This document shows positions 47,871-56,998 of a stretch of 64,000 nucleotides of DNA, one piece after another. The position numbers were made by a program, and so were the translations under genes. Below the pieces are notes generated by a model. The model did not search any database and was not told where the DNA came from. It saw only the letters and a list, made by a program, of their open reading frames with translations. Numbering within the stretch: position 1 is the stretch's first letter; each line of letters starts with the position of its first letter. The stretch comes from an uncultured Pelagibacteraceae bacterium. GTDB lineage: Bacteria > Pseudomonadota > Alphaproteobacteria > Pelagibacterales > Pelagibacteraceae. The stretch is taken from NCBI GenBank assembly GCA_902576115.1, contig CACGUE010000007.1, positions 1 through 64,000 on the forward strand, in the 5' to 3' direction.

Positions 47871-49208
47871 TTACTGCTGTCCATATAAGAGAGTTGGCAA
47901 CCACAGTACTATTTTTGGATACGCTATGATTATAATTAATCCAATTATCTGTAAAACCATGAACTGCATCATTCCAAGATAAATATCTTTTAAATCCCAA
48001 CTTGGAACAACACCTTTTAAGAAATAAGCAGATAACGCTACGGGAGGTGAGAGCCAGGCGGTTTGTAAATTAACAGCAACAAGAATTGCAAACCAAGTTA
48101 AATTAAATCCTAATGCTTCAACTAGTGGTAAAATAATAGGAACAACTATCATAACAATAGGCACCCACTCTAATGGCCATCCTAAAAGAAAAATCATAAT
48201 CATGATTATTCCTAAAATTAAATATTTATTCATCTCAAGTGATAAAAGAAAATCTGTTAAGACCATCGGAGTTCCTAATCTTGCAAATACTGCTCCAAAG
48301 AAATTAGAAGCAGCAACTAAAACCATAATTAATGCAGAAATTTCTAGAGTTTTAACTAATGCATCTTGTAATTTTTTTAATGTTAATTTTTTGTAAGCTA
48401 ATGAAAGCAATAATGCACCACCAGCACCACATCCTGCAGCTTCTGTTGGAGTAGCAAAACCAAATAAAATACTACCTAAGGCAGCAAATACTAATGCTGC
48501 TGGTGGCACTAATCCTAAGAAAAACTCAAGCCATAATTTTTTTAAATCTGTTGTTCTTAATTCTTCTGGTATAGGTGGACCTAATTTCGGGTTCATCATA
48601 CATCTGAATGTAGTATATGCTGCATATAGGCATGCCAACAATATTCCTGGAACTATTGCTGCTGCAAATAAATCAGTTACAGGAATTTCCATAATTGGAC
48701 CCATAACTACAAGCATTATACTTGGAGGAATTAAAATACCCAATGTTCCTCCAGCAGTGATTGTACCAGCGGCTAATTTTACATCATAGTTTGACCTATT
48801 CATTGATTTTGCAGCCATAATTCCAAGAATTGTAACTGATGCACCAACTATTCCTGTAGCAGCTGCAAATATTACCGAAACAAATAAAACTGCATAATAT
48901 AAAGAGCCTCTAACTCTTGCTAACATCATTTGGAAAGCTGAGAATAATCTCTCCATTAAACCTGCTTGTTCCATCATTATTCCCATAAATACAAATAAGG
49001 GGACGGCGGCGAGAGTTTGTTCGGTCATTACCATCGAAAATTGAAGTGTCATTAAATAGAAAACTAATTTCCCAAAACCTAAGTATCCAAAAACAAATCC
49101 TAAAAAAATAAGAGTAAAAGAAATTGGGAAACCTATAAATATTGCAAACAACATCACACCAATAAGTATGAAACCTAAAATTGCAGGATCTATTAAATGT
49201 GAAAGCAT
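47871..49208 (-). CDS. dctM: TRAP transporter large membrane subunit
   Basis: The ion-coupled translocation subunit of a tripartite ATP-independent periplasmic transporter, 445 residues, about 12 transmembrane segments. Family text is FVFMGIMMEQAGLMERLF, GTLGILIPPSIMLVVMG and GSILFGFATPTEAAGCGA. The length and a large partner DctQ fit the mannitol/chloroaromatic (DctM2/FcbT3-like) subgroup. It shares one base with dctQ. Confidence 0.93.
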   Translation of the reverse strand: MLSHLIDPAILGFILIGVMLFAIFIGFPISFTLIFLGFVFGYLGFGKLVFYLMTLQFSMVMTEQTLAAVPLFVFMGIMMEQAGLMERLFSAFQMMLARVRGSLYYAVLFVSVIFAAATGIVGASVTILGIMAAKSMNRSNYDVKLAAGTITAGGTLGILIPPSIMLVVMGPIMEIPVTDLFAAAIVPGILLACLYAAYTTFRCMMNPKLGPPIPEELRTTDLKKLWLEFFLGLVPPAALVFAALGSILFGFATPTEAAGCGAGGALLLSLAYKKLTLKKLQDALVKTLEISALIMVLVAASNFFGAVFARLGTPMVLTDFLLSLEMNKYLILGIIMIMIFLLGWPLEWVPIVMIVVPIILPLVEALGFNLTWFAILVAVNLQTAWLSPPVALSAYFLKGVVPSWDLKDIYLGMMQFMVLQIIGLIIIIAYPKIVLWLPTLLYGQQ

Positions 49209-49813
49209 TAACTACCTGGCCATTTACCTTTGACGGCTGCGTAATAACTTTTAAAGAGTTCTGAAACACCTTGTATTAGAAGGAAGACAATACCAATCCA
49301 CAGACAAGATTTTATCGGCCACATATATGGCATCCATGTTGTATCCATCCCTCTTTCGTTTCTCATTATACTTTCTTGGACAAAGCCTGTTGTCATGTAC
49401 AAAAAGACTATTAATCCTGGAAAATAAAATAATAAGTAAAGCCAAAAATCTATTCTGCCTTGAGTCTTAACTTTAAAATTTCTATATAAAAAGTCTGCTC
49501 TAATATGAACACCTTTTGAAAGAGCGTATCCTGCTCCCAGCATAAACAATGCTCCATAAAAAAATCTGCTCATATCATAAGCCCAGATTGTAGGAGCTAA
49601 AAATAATTTTCTTGCTAAAACCTCATAAACCATCCCAAGCATTAGTGGGATCGTAATCCAGCAAACAATGTTTCCTATTAATTTACTAAATTTGTCTATG
49701 TTAACTATAGTTTTAGCCATCCAAGTTGGCATATCATCAGGCATCTTTCCAGATCCTGATCGCCTTTCGGCTATCATTTCATCTGAAATATCTAACTTTG
49801 GATTATCCGACAT
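49208..49813 (-). CDS. dctQ: TRAP transporter small membrane subunit
   Basis: Four-helix subunit of 201 residues with an N-terminal cytoplasmic extension of about 35 residues. Conserved text is YEVLARKLFLAPTIWAYDMSRF and AGYALSKGVHIRADFLY, with GYALSKGVHIR the DctQ hallmark. It lies between a strong hairpin (after dctP) and dctM. The reading frame is intact. Confidence 0.92.
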   Translation of the reverse strand: MSDNPKLDISDEMIAERRSGSGKMPDDMPTWMAKTIVNIDKFSKLIGNIVCWITIPLMLGMVYEVLARKLFLAPTIWAYDMSRFFYGALFMLGAGYALSKGVHIRADFLYRNFKVKTQGRIDFWLYLLFYFPGLIVFLYMTTGFVQESIMRNERGMDTTWMPYMWPIKSCLWIGIVFLLIQGVSELFKSYYAAVKGKWPGS

Positions 49814-49830
49814 ATAAGTTCTAGAAAAAA

Positions 49831-49854
49831 AAGCGGGCTTATAAAAGCCCGCTT
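49831..49854 (-). terminator. Intrinsic terminator between dctP and dctQ
   Basis: AAGCGGGCTT (49831-49840) pairs perfectly with AAGCCCGCTT (49845-49854) around a 4-base loop. In the minus-strand transcript the stem is followed by a run of at least six U. This is a full intrinsic terminator, only 11 bases after the dctP stop and inside the dctP-dctQ-dctM operon, so some read-through is needed for the membrane subunits. Many dctP transcripts should end here. Confidence 0.88.
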
Positions 49855-49865
49855 AATAACTTTAT

Positions 49866-50963
49866 TTATTTCTTCAACGAATTAGCATAAGCCATTCCTA
49901 GCTTAGCATTCGATGTTTGTGCACCAGACCAGAATGGTACAGCAGTATTAGCAAAGCTTATCATTGAGTCATAAACTTCTTTAAAGAATGCGTTTTCTTT
50001 TGCATTTTTCTCTAAAGTTGCTTTCGCTGCAGCCATATAAGCTGGGAAATAATCAGCTGGTGTATCTTCAAGTATCACACCATGATTTTCAGTTAGATCT
50101 TTAAGTGCTAATCCATTAGTGTTGATTCTGTAAGCTAAAGCTCTCATCAACGATGCATCAGCAGCCATCTTCATTGAAAATTTCTCATGGTCAGTGAACT
50201 TATCGTAAGTGCTTTTGTTTAAGTAAAAGTCAGCATTTACGACTACTTGGTGTAAACCTTGTAGATAGTAGTGTTTTAATACTTTATGAATACCAAACAC
50301 TTTATCTGGTTGAGGACAACACCACTCAGCAGCATCAATAGTTCCTGCTTCTAATGCTGGAAGAATATCTCCACCACCCATTGCAACTGAAGCTATTCCA
50401 ATGTCTTTATAAGTTTGACCTGGAATTCCTGGAGGAGTTCTGAACTTAAATGTTCTGAAATCATCCATATCTTTGATTTTTCTTGGGAACCATCCTAAAG
50501 CTTCTGGACCAACTGGTTGAAGCATGAAACCTTTAATGTCTCTTTTCATTTCTCCCCAAAGTCTGTCATATAGTTGTTCTCCACCACCATATAAAAACCA
50601 TGATAAGAATGCGATGTTATCAATTCCTACACCACCACCTGCTACTGGTGAACCAAATAGCATAGCAGCTGGATGTTCTCCGGACCAATAGTGAGTCCAA
50701 GCAAATCCACAATCAATTAAACCTTTATCAACAGCATCAAGAGTTTCTTTAACTCCAACGACTGTTCCTGCTGGCATAATTTCAAATTTTAGAGATCCAC
50801 CTGTTAGTTTTGTTACGTTGTCAGTAAAGTCTTTTAACATTACCGCTTCATCACCTTTAGCGCTAATAACCGTCTGACACTTTAACGTTTTTGCAGCATT
50901 CGCATTTGAAATAAATCCAAACACCAAGAAAGCAGCAAACAACGCTGAAACGATTTTTTTCAT
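49866..50963 (-). CDS. dctP: TRAP transporter periplasmic substrate-binding protein
   Basis: Secreted binding protein of 365 residues with signal peptide (MKKIVSALFAAFLVFGFISN). Core text KFRTPPGIPGQTYKDIGIAS contains the conserved ligand-binding arginine. The substrate region AAEWCCPQPDKVFGIHKVLK corresponds to TakP-like proteins that bind alpha-keto acids through a metal or a carboxylate. A good ribosome-binding site (GAGAGGG) lies before the start. It is divergent from the GMC oxidoreductase gene. The substrate is probably an organic acid. Confidence 0.9.
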   Translation of the reverse strand: MKKIVSALFAAFLVFGFISNANAAKTLKCQTVISAKGDEAVMLKDFTDNVTKLTGGSLKFEIMPAGTVVGVKETLDAVDKGLIDCGFAWTHYWSGEHPAAMLFGSPVAGGGVGIDNIAFLSWFLYGGGEQLYDRLWGEMKRDIKGFMLQPVGPEALGWFPRKIKDMDDFRTFKFRTPPGIPGQTYKDIGIASVAMGGGDILPALEAGTIDAAEWCCPQPDKVFGIHKVLKHYYLQGLHQVVVNADFYLNKSTYDKFTDHEKFSMKMAADASLMRALAYRINTNGLALKDLTENHGVILEDTPADYFPAYMAAAKATLEKNAKENAFFKEVYDSMISFANTAVPFWSGAQTSNAKLGMAYANSLKK

Positions 50964-51098
50964 TATATCCCTCTCTTTTTATTTATAATGTGAAGATCCT
51001 GTCAAAAATCTAAGGCACATACAAGCGTCATTTCGATGTTTTAATGAGAAAAATGTTTAAAATCACTAAATATTCATTAAAAATTATTAATAAAAAAT

Positions 51099-52709
51099 AT
51101 GGATAAATTTGATTACATAATTATTGGTGCTGGTTCAGCAGGATGTGTTTTAGCTAATAGATTGTCTGCAAATCCAAAAAACAAAGTTCTATTATTGGAA
51201 GCGGGAGGCAAAGATACATATCCATGGATACACATACCAGTTGGATATTACAAAACTATGCATAATCCAAAAGTGGATTGGTGTTTTCATACTGAAAAAG
51301 ATAAATCTATGAATGACCGATCAATTAGATATCCCAGGGGTAAAACACTGGGAGGCAGCTCCTCTATTAATGGACTTTTATGGATAAGAGGTCAAAGTCA
51401 AGATTATAATAATTGGAGACAGCAAGGAAATGTAGGTTGGGGTTGGGATGATGTGCTGCCGTACTTCATAAAATCAGAAAATAATGAATTAGGAAAGAAT
51501 GAATTTCATAATGATTCAGGTCCAATCATAGTTTCGAATAAAAAGATCAAACTCAAAATGTTAGATGAATTCATAAATGCGGCAAACGAAATAGGAATTC
51601 CAAAAGTGGATGATTTTAATACAGGCAATAACTTTGGAGTTGGTTATTTTCAATTTACTACAACACGAAATAAATTTGGATTAAAACTAAGATGTAGTGC
51701 GGCTAAAGGATATCTAAATCCTGTAAAAAATAGAAAAAATTTAGAAATAATAGTAAATGCTCATGTTAAAAGAATTGTTTTTGAAGATAATAGAGCAATT
51801 GGCATTGAGTATTTCAAAGATGACAAACTAATAAATTCTAGATCAAATAGAGAAATAATATTATCAGCAGGTTCAATCGGATCTCCTCATATTCTACAAA
51901 CTTCTGGTATAGGCGACTTAGATAATTTGAAAAATTTTGGAATTGATGGGGTAAAACATTTAAAAGGTGTTGGAAAAAACTTACAAGATCACTTAATGTT
52001 TAGACCAGTTTATAAAGTTAAAAATCTCGAGTCTCTTAATAAAAAAATTAATAGTTTATTTGGAAATTTTTTAATTGGTTTAGAATATATACTTCAACAA
52101 AGTGGTCCAATGACTATGGGAGCAAGTCAAGTATGTGGTTTTGCTAAAAGTGATAGCTCGAGGGAGACCCCAAATTTACAATTTCATGTTCAGCCAATTA
52201 GCACTGATGTTCTAGGAAAATCAAAATTACATGATTTTCATGGTATAACTCCTACAGTTGCAAATGTTAGACCTTCAAGTAGAGGAGAAATTTCTATTAA
52301 AAGTTCAGATAATAGAGAGCCACCAAAAATTCAAATGAATTATTTATCTACTGAGGATGATAGAATGGTTGCTGCGAAAGGACTAAAGCTTGTCAGAAAA
52401 ATTATGTTAGAAACTGAAACATTTAAAAAATATGAACCTGAAGAATATCGACCAGGTGCAAATATTGAGGACGACGAAGAATTAGTGAAAGCAGGCAGTG
52501 AATATGCACAAACTATTTTCCATCCTGTTGGTACATGCAAAATGGGAAGTGATGAAAACTCTGTTGTAGATGAAAAACTTAAAGTTCATGGAATTAACAA
52601 TTTAAGGGTTATAGACGCATCTATAATGCCAAATATAACTTCTGGTAACACTAATTCTCCAACGATTATGATAGCTGAAAAGGGTGCAGATATGATATTG
52701 AATAACTAA
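51099..52709 (+). CDS. GMC-family oxidoreductase (choline dehydrogenase-like)
   Basis: FAD-dependent alcohol oxidase/dehydrogenase of 536 residues. The FAD motif is [17 protein letters not shown], the GMC signatures are [20 protein letters not shown] (in part) and [17 protein letters not shown]. The catalytic His/Asn parts are [10 protein letters not shown] and [13 protein letters not shown]. It resembles BetA and related alcohol dehydrogenases. No betaine aldehyde dehydrogenase gene or choline transporter lies nearby, so a choline role is not supported by context. Its place divergent from dctP suggests oxidation of a TRAP substrate or related alcohol. Confidence 0.87.
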   Translation: MDKFDYIIIGAGSAGCVLANRLSANPKNKVLLLEAGGKDTYPWIHIPVGYYKTMHNPKVDWCFHTEKDKSMNDRSIRYPRGKTLGGSSSINGLLWIRGQSQDYNNWRQQGNVGWGWDDVLPYFIKSENNELGKNEFHNDSGPIIVSNKKIKLKMLDEFINAANEIGIPKVDDFNTGNNFGVGYFQFTTTRNKFGLKLRCSAAKGYLNPVKNRKNLEIIVNAHVKRIVFEDNRAIGIEYFKDDKLINSRSNREIILSAGSIGSPHILQTSGIGDLDNLKNFGIDGVKHLKGVGKNLQDHLMFRPVYKVKNLESLNKKINSLFGNFLIGLEYILQQSGPMTMGASQVCGFAKSDSSRETPNLQFHVQPISTDVLGKSKLHDFHGITPTVANVRPSSRGEISIKSSDNREPPKIQMNYLSTEDDRMVAAKGLKLVRKIMLETETFKKYEPEEYRPGANIEDDEELVKAGSEYAQTIFHPVGTCKMGSDENSVVDEKLKVHGINNLRVIDASIMPNITSGNTNSPTIMIAEKGADMILNN

Positions 52710-53290
52710 TGATATCCGAACAGATTCTTATTTTTTTTCAAATAGTTTTTATCGATTTAGTTTTAGCTGGAGATAACGCAATTATAATTGGAATGGTTGC
52801 TTCTCAATTTCCTACTGAACAAAGAAAGAAAATTATTTTTTGGGGAATTGGAGCAGCGGTAGTTTTAAGAATCATATTTACACTAATAACGGCTTATCTA
52901 TTACAAATCACAGGACTTAGACTTATAGGTGGAATATTACTTCTTTATATATGTTACAGACTTTATGAAGATGTAATTAAAATGAATAGTAACTCCGAGG
53001 AAAAGATTAAAAAAGTTGATAACTCATCATTTATGAAAGCCATAACAACTGTAATTCTAGCCGATGTAACAATGAGTTTAGATAATGTGTTGGGAGTGGC
53101 GGGTGCAGCTAGAGATCACTACATGCTATTGATATTTGGTCTGGTTTTATCAATTGTTTTGATGGCTACTGCAGCAACATTGATATCTAGCTGGATTAAA
53201 AAGTATAAATGGATAGGATGGGTTGGATTATTGGCAATATTATTTGTTGCAATAGAGTTAATATATACAGACATAAAACTATTTTTATAA
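52709..53290 (+). CDS. TerC/YjbE-family integral membrane protein
   Basis: A 193-residue protein with about six transmembrane segments and the two family motifs with acidic membrane residues: DLVLAGDNAIIIGMVAS and DVTMSLDNVLGVAGAA. The family is linked to metal ion (manganese) homeostasis and export. It starts on the last base of the GMC gene and is followed at once by the SDR gene. Nothing in the neighbourhood points to tellurite resistance. Confidence 0.85.
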   Translation: MISEQILIFFQIVFIDLVLAGDNAIIIGMVASQFPTEQRKKIIFWGIGAAVVLRIIFTLITAYLLQITGLRLIGGILLLYICYRLYEDVIKMNSNSEEKIKKVDNSSFMKAITTVILADVTMSLDNVLGVAGAARDHYMLLIFGLVLSIVLMATAATLISSWIKKYKWIGWVGLLAILFVAIELIYTDIKLFL

Positions 53291-54049
53291 ATGTATTTAA
53301 AAAAAATTAATTTAAAAAATAAAGTTGCTTTAGTAACAGGTGCAGGAAAAGGTATTGGTAGAGCTTGTTCAATTGCTCTCGCAGAAGCTGGTGCAACAGT
53401 AATTGGGGTGAGTAGAACTTCTTCAGATCTTGATAAGCTTCAAAAAGATATAAAAAAAGTTAAAGGAAAATTAGCTAAAATAACTTGCGATATTATGGAT
53501 TATGATGATCTTTCTTCTAAATTAAAGAAAATTAAGAAAGTTGATATTCTTGTAAATAACGCTGGTACAAATATTCCCGAGCCTTTTGAAAAAATTAAAC
53601 AAACAAGTATGAACTACCTTGTAGATTTAAATATGAAGGCAGCATTTAACGTTGCACAATTAGTAGTCCTAAAAATGTTAAAAAATAAAAAAAAAGGTGG
53701 ATCTATAATTAATATGTCCTCACAATTAGGGCATGTTGGTATGTCAGGTAGAAATATTTATAACATGACAAAATTTGGAATTGAGGGATTAACAAAAGGA
53801 ATGGGGGTTGAACTTGCAACAAAAAATATTAGAGTAAATACAGTTGCACCTACATTTGTTGAAACTCCAATGGTTAAAAAATTCTTTAAAAATAAAAAAT
53901 TTAAACAACTAGCTTTAAGTAATATCCCCATGGGAAGAGTTGCAACAGAATCTGATGTGGCTACAGCAGTATGTTTTTTAGCTTCAGATGCAGCAAGTAT
54001 GATAACTGGAACATCAATTGTAATTGATGGGGGCTGGACAGCAAAATAA
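53291..54049 (+). CDS. Short-chain dehydrogenase/reductase
   Basis: Classical SDR of 252 residues. The cofactor motif is VTGAGKGIGRACSIAL, the NNAG block is VNNAGTNIP, the catalytic serine lies in NMSSQLGHVG, and YNMTKFGIEGL gives the YxxxK pair. C-terminal ASMITGTSIVIDGGW is typical. The substrate is unknown, and the closest families are gluconate 5-dehydrogenase and 3-oxoacyl-ACP reductase. It is packed between TerC and the M23 peptidase. Confidence 0.87.
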   Translation: MYLKKINLKNKVALVTGAGKGIGRACSIALAEAGATVIGVSRTSSDLDKLQKDIKKVKGKLAKITCDIMDYDDLSSKLKKIKKVDILVNNAGTNIPEPFEKIKQTSMNYLVDLNMKAAFNVAQLVVLKMLKNKKKGGSIINMSSQLGHVGMSGRNIYNMTKFGIEGLTKGMGVELATKNIRVNTVAPTFVETPMVKKFFKNKKFKQLALSNIPMGRVATESDVATAVCFLASDAASMITGTSIVIDGGWTAK

Positions 54050-54837
54050 TGAAAAAATTGTTGCTAATTTTAGCAATTATATTTTCTACACACTCTCATG
54101 CTTTAGAGTTTCAAGGTAAATTTTTACAAGGACATTTTATTTTAGGTAAAGCAGAAGCTGGATCAAAGGTATTTGTAGACAAAACAGAAGTTAAAGTATC
54201 TAAGGATGGATATTTTGTATTTGGTATTGATAGAGATCGAAAATTTGATGTAGCTATTACTGAAATAAGTAATGGTAAAAAAAATAAAGTTATAAAAAAA
54301 GTTTTTAAAAGAAAATATAATATTCAAAGAATAGATGGTCTGCCTGAAAATAAAGTTACACCACCAGAGTCTGTTTATAAAAGAATTAAAGAAGAAAATG
54401 GGAGAATTGGAAAAGCAAGAGCCATTAACTCAAATTTAACTTTCTTTACTGAACAATTTATTATGCCAGTTAAAGGAATAATTAGTGGAGTTTACGGTAG
54501 CCAAAGAATTCTTAATGGCAAACCTAAATGGCCTCACTATGGAATTGATATTGCAGCTAAACAGGGAACTAAAATTAAATCATCTGGAACTGGAATAGTG
54601 ACTATGGCAGAAGATGATCTTTATTATACTGGTGGTACTGTAATAATGGACCACGGACACGGAATTTCAACAATATATTCGCATCTAGAAAATGTAATGG
54701 TTAAAGTTGGTGATGAAGTTAAACAAGGAGAAATTATAGGTACTGTTGGATCTACTGGTAGATCAACGGGTCCACATTTAGATTTTAGGATAAATTGGTT
54801 TCAAACTAGACTTGATCCTATGAGTATTCTTCAATAA
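54049..54837 (+). CDS. Exported M23-family metallopeptidase
   Basis: Peptidoglycan endopeptidase-like protein of 262 residues with a signal peptide (MKKLLLILAIIFSTHSHA). The LytM domain lies in the C-terminal half: HYGIDIAAKQGTKI (HxxxD zinc ligands), MDHGHGISTIYSHL, and GPHLDFRINW where most LytM domains have HLHFR/W. The D replaces the zinc-binding second histidine. A D there recurs in some alphaproteobacterial members, so activity is possible but not certain. It starts on the last base of the SDR gene. Confidence 0.82.
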   Translation: MKKLLLILAIIFSTHSHALEFQGKFLQGHFILGKAEAGSKVFVDKTEVKVSKDGYFVFGIDRDRKFDVAITEISNGKKNKVIKKVFKRKYNIQRIDGLPENKVTPPESVYKRIKEENGRIGKARAINSNLTFFTEQFIMPVKGIISGVYGSQRILNGKPKWPHYGIDIAAKQGTKIKSSGTGIVTMAEDDLYYTGGTVIMDHGHGISTIYSHLENVMVKVGDEVKQGEIIGTVGSTGRSTGPHLDFRINWFQTRLDPMSILQ

Positions 54838-54846
54838 GTTCTGGCT

Positions 54847-55620
54847 ATGAAAAATGAAATCAATCGTATTGCTGGCAGATTAGTTAAGGCTTACAACACA
54901 AATACAGTCATCAATCCTATCCCAGTAAAATATTGTAAAAATATTAATTTAGCTAATAAACTTAGAAAATTGTGTGAAGATCAAATTAAAGATGAAACAA
55001 TTGGAATAAAAGCTGGTGGAACTGGAATTCAAGCTTTAAAAAAATTAAAAGAAAAAGAACCTTTTACAGCAAAAGTATTTAAAAAAAGATTACTTAAATC
55101 TGGTCAAAAAGTAAAAATAAACCAACACACCAAAGGTATAGAGGTTGAAGTTTATTATTTTATTAAGAAATCTTTCTTTGATTTTAAAGGAAAGGTTACA
55201 AAATCAAATGTCACTAAATTTATTAAATTTATGGGGCCTTGTTTTGAAATAGTGGGTTTTAGACAAAAAAATAAAAAATTTACATATTTGGGAGATATAT
55301 GTGGAGATTTTGGGTTTAATATAAAATTTGTTCTTGGAAGAAAGACAAAATTTAAAAAATTAAACCTCAATAATTTAAAAACATCATTAGTTAGTAAAAA
55401 GAATGGAGTAAAAGTAAATGGTAATACAAATATTGTTTATATTACCCCATTAAATTCTTTAAGATTTGTTTTAAATAAAGTTAAGAAAGAAAAGATAAAC
55501 TTAAATAAAGATTTTTATGTTTTCACAGGTTCAACTGTGGGAGTTGTTCCATTTAAAGGAAAAGGATTATACAAAGGAACAGTTGATAAAATTGGTTCTG
55601 TTAGTGTTAACATTCATTAA
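54847..55620 (+). CDS. 2-keto-4-pentenoate hydratase / FAH-fold family protein
   Basis: A 257-residue protein. The C-terminal part DFYVFTGSTVGVVPFKGKGL and IGSVSVNI is the typical ending of MhpD-type hydratases and 4-oxalocrotonate decarboxylases. Metal ligands would sit in the middle region, which is divergent: the expected ExE...D motifs are hard to find with confidence. It probably binds a 2-oxo acid. It sits 9 bases after the peptidase gene and its stop abuts the M24 gene. Confidence 0.6.
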   Translation: MKNEINRIAGRLVKAYNTNTVINPIPVKYCKNINLANKLRKLCEDQIKDETIGIKAGGTGIQALKKLKEKEPFTAKVFKKRLLKSGQKVKINQHTKGIEVEVYYFIKKSFFDFKGKVTKSNVTKFIKFMGPCFEIVGFRQKNKKFTYLGDICGDFGFNIKFVLGRKTKFKKLNLNNLKTSLVSKKNGVKVNGNTNIVYITPLNSLRFVLNKVKKEKINLNKDFYVFTGSTVGVVPFKGKGLYKGTVDKIGSVSVNIH

Positions 55621-56771
55621 TGGGTCTTCATTTTAGTAAAGAAGAATTCTCAAATAGAAAAGAAAAGACACTGAACTCTATGAAAAATGAGGGTGTAGAT
55701 GCTCTTATTATGTTTAGACAAGAGTCTATGTATTGGCTCACTGGTTACGACACTTTCGGATATGTTTTTTTTCAAGCATTAGTTTTAGATCAAAAAGGTA
55801 ATGTAATATTATTAACTAGAGCTCCTGATTTAAGACAAGCTCAAAATACATCCAATATCAGTGATATTAGAATTTGGGTTGATAAAGATGGTGCTAATCC
55901 TGCTGAAGATCTCAAAATAATTTTAGATGAGTTAAATTTAAAAGGTAAAAAAATTGGTGTTGAATATGAAGCCTACGGTCTTACAGGAAGAAATACATTA
56001 AGACTTAATACAGTTTTACAAAACTATTGCTCAATTGAGGATAAGTCAGAATTAATAACAAAACTAAGAGTAATTAAATCTGATGAAGAAATTAGTTATG
56101 TAAAAAAAGCAGCAAATTTAGCTGACAAGGCTTTAGATGAAGTTTGGAAGCATGCAAAAGCTGGAGTAAGTGAGTCTAAAATTTTAGCTGAAATGAATAG
56201 AGTTATATTTGAAGGAGGTGGAGATTATCCTGCTAATGAATTTATTATAGGGTCTGGAAAGAATGCCCTACTCTGTCGATATCAAGCAGAAAAACAAATA
56301 CTTAATAATCAGGATCAGTTAACCATTGAATGGGCTGGAACCTATAGGCACTATCATTCAGCGATGTTTAGAACAATACCAATAGGAAAAGCAGATCCAA
56401 AACATCATAAAATGCATCAAGCATGCGTTGAAGCTCTTACAAATTGTGAAAATAAATTAAAGCCTGGAAATAAAATAGGAGAAGTTTTTGATGTTCATGC
56501 AAAAACTTTTGATGATCATGGCTTTAAAAATTCTAGAATGAATGCATGTGGTTACTCGTTAGGAGCAACTTTTTCTCCAAACTGGATGGATTGGCCAATG
56601 TTATACACAGGAAATCCATATGAGATTCAGCCAGGAAATGTTTTCTTTATGCATATGATATTGATGGACTCTGAAAATCAATTAGCAATGAATTTAGGCG
56701 AAACATATCTTGTTACTGAAAAAGGTAACGAAAGATTAGGCCAACTTAAGTTGGATCTAGTGGTGCTTTAG
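55620..56771 (+). CDS. M24-family hydrolase without the usual metal ligands (creatinase/ectoine hydrolase-like)
   Basis: A pita-bread-fold protein of 383 residues with an N-terminal creatinase domain (residues 1-150) and a C-terminal M24 domain. At the aspartate and histidine positions used for metal by Xaa-Pro peptidases it has EWAGTYRHYHSAMFRT, GYSLGATFSPN and FFMHMILMD. Most ligands are replaced, as in creatinase and ectoine hydrolase, which hydrolyse C-N bonds without a metal. The text GYSLGATFSPNWMDWPML also fits that group. It may cleave a compatible solute or related amidine or amide. It is the last gene of the plus-strand run. Confidence 0.75.
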   Translation: MGLHFSKEEFSNRKEKTLNSMKNEGVDALIMFRQESMYWLTGYDTFGYVFFQALVLDQKGNVILLTRAPDLRQAQNTSNISDIRIWVDKDGANPAEDLKIILDELNLKGKKIGVEYEAYGLTGRNTLRLNTVLQNYCSIEDKSELITKLRVIKSDEEISYVKKAANLADKALDEVWKHAKAGVSESKILAEMNRVIFEGGGDYPANEFIIGSGKNALLCRYQAEKQILNNQDQLTIEWAGTYRHYHSAMFRTIPIGKADPKHHKMHQACVEALTNCENKLKPGNKIGEVFDVHAKTFDDHGFKNSRMNACGYSLGATFSPNWMDWPMLYTGNPYEIQPGNVFFMHMILMDSENQLAMNLGETYLVTEKGNERLGQLKLDLVVL

Positions 56772-56828
56772 TTTCCAGTTACCTGTTAAATTCTAGTTCC
56801 GACAAAATAACTATAAATTTTTTTATTT

Positions 56829-56847
56829 AATTTTAAATCTTAAAATT
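56829..56847. terminator. A/T-only inverted repeat downstream of the M24 gene
   Basis: AATTTTAA-ATC-TTAAAATT forms a perfect 8-bp A/T stem with a 3-base loop between convergent genes (M24 on plus, pilin on minus). It is weak and lacks G/C pairs. It is the only hairpin in a 227-base gap that otherwise shows just a 38-codon open stretch on the minus strand (56889-57005, starting with TTG) that could be a small ORF or remnant. Confidence 0.3.
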
Positions 56848-56998
56848 CTTTAGTGTATCCAAAGGAAAAAATTTTTATAAGATATCAATCAATTTTTTGG
56901 TAGTGAAAACAAGTACTGCTGAACTATTTCACCCATAATAGCATCCCTATTTCTTTTGCATTCACTATAGATGTAAGCAATTAAGAAATTTCCATCAT

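Noticed and set aside
48910-49269. 119-residue minus-strand ORF across the dctQ/dctM junction
   Set aside because: It is an alternate frame over two well-conserved TRAP genes, with no family features.
51099-52709. Choline-to-betaine pathway
   Set aside because: The GMC protein resembles choline dehydrogenase, but no betaine aldehyde dehydrogenase or choline transporter gene is adjacent, so the pathway cannot be claimed.
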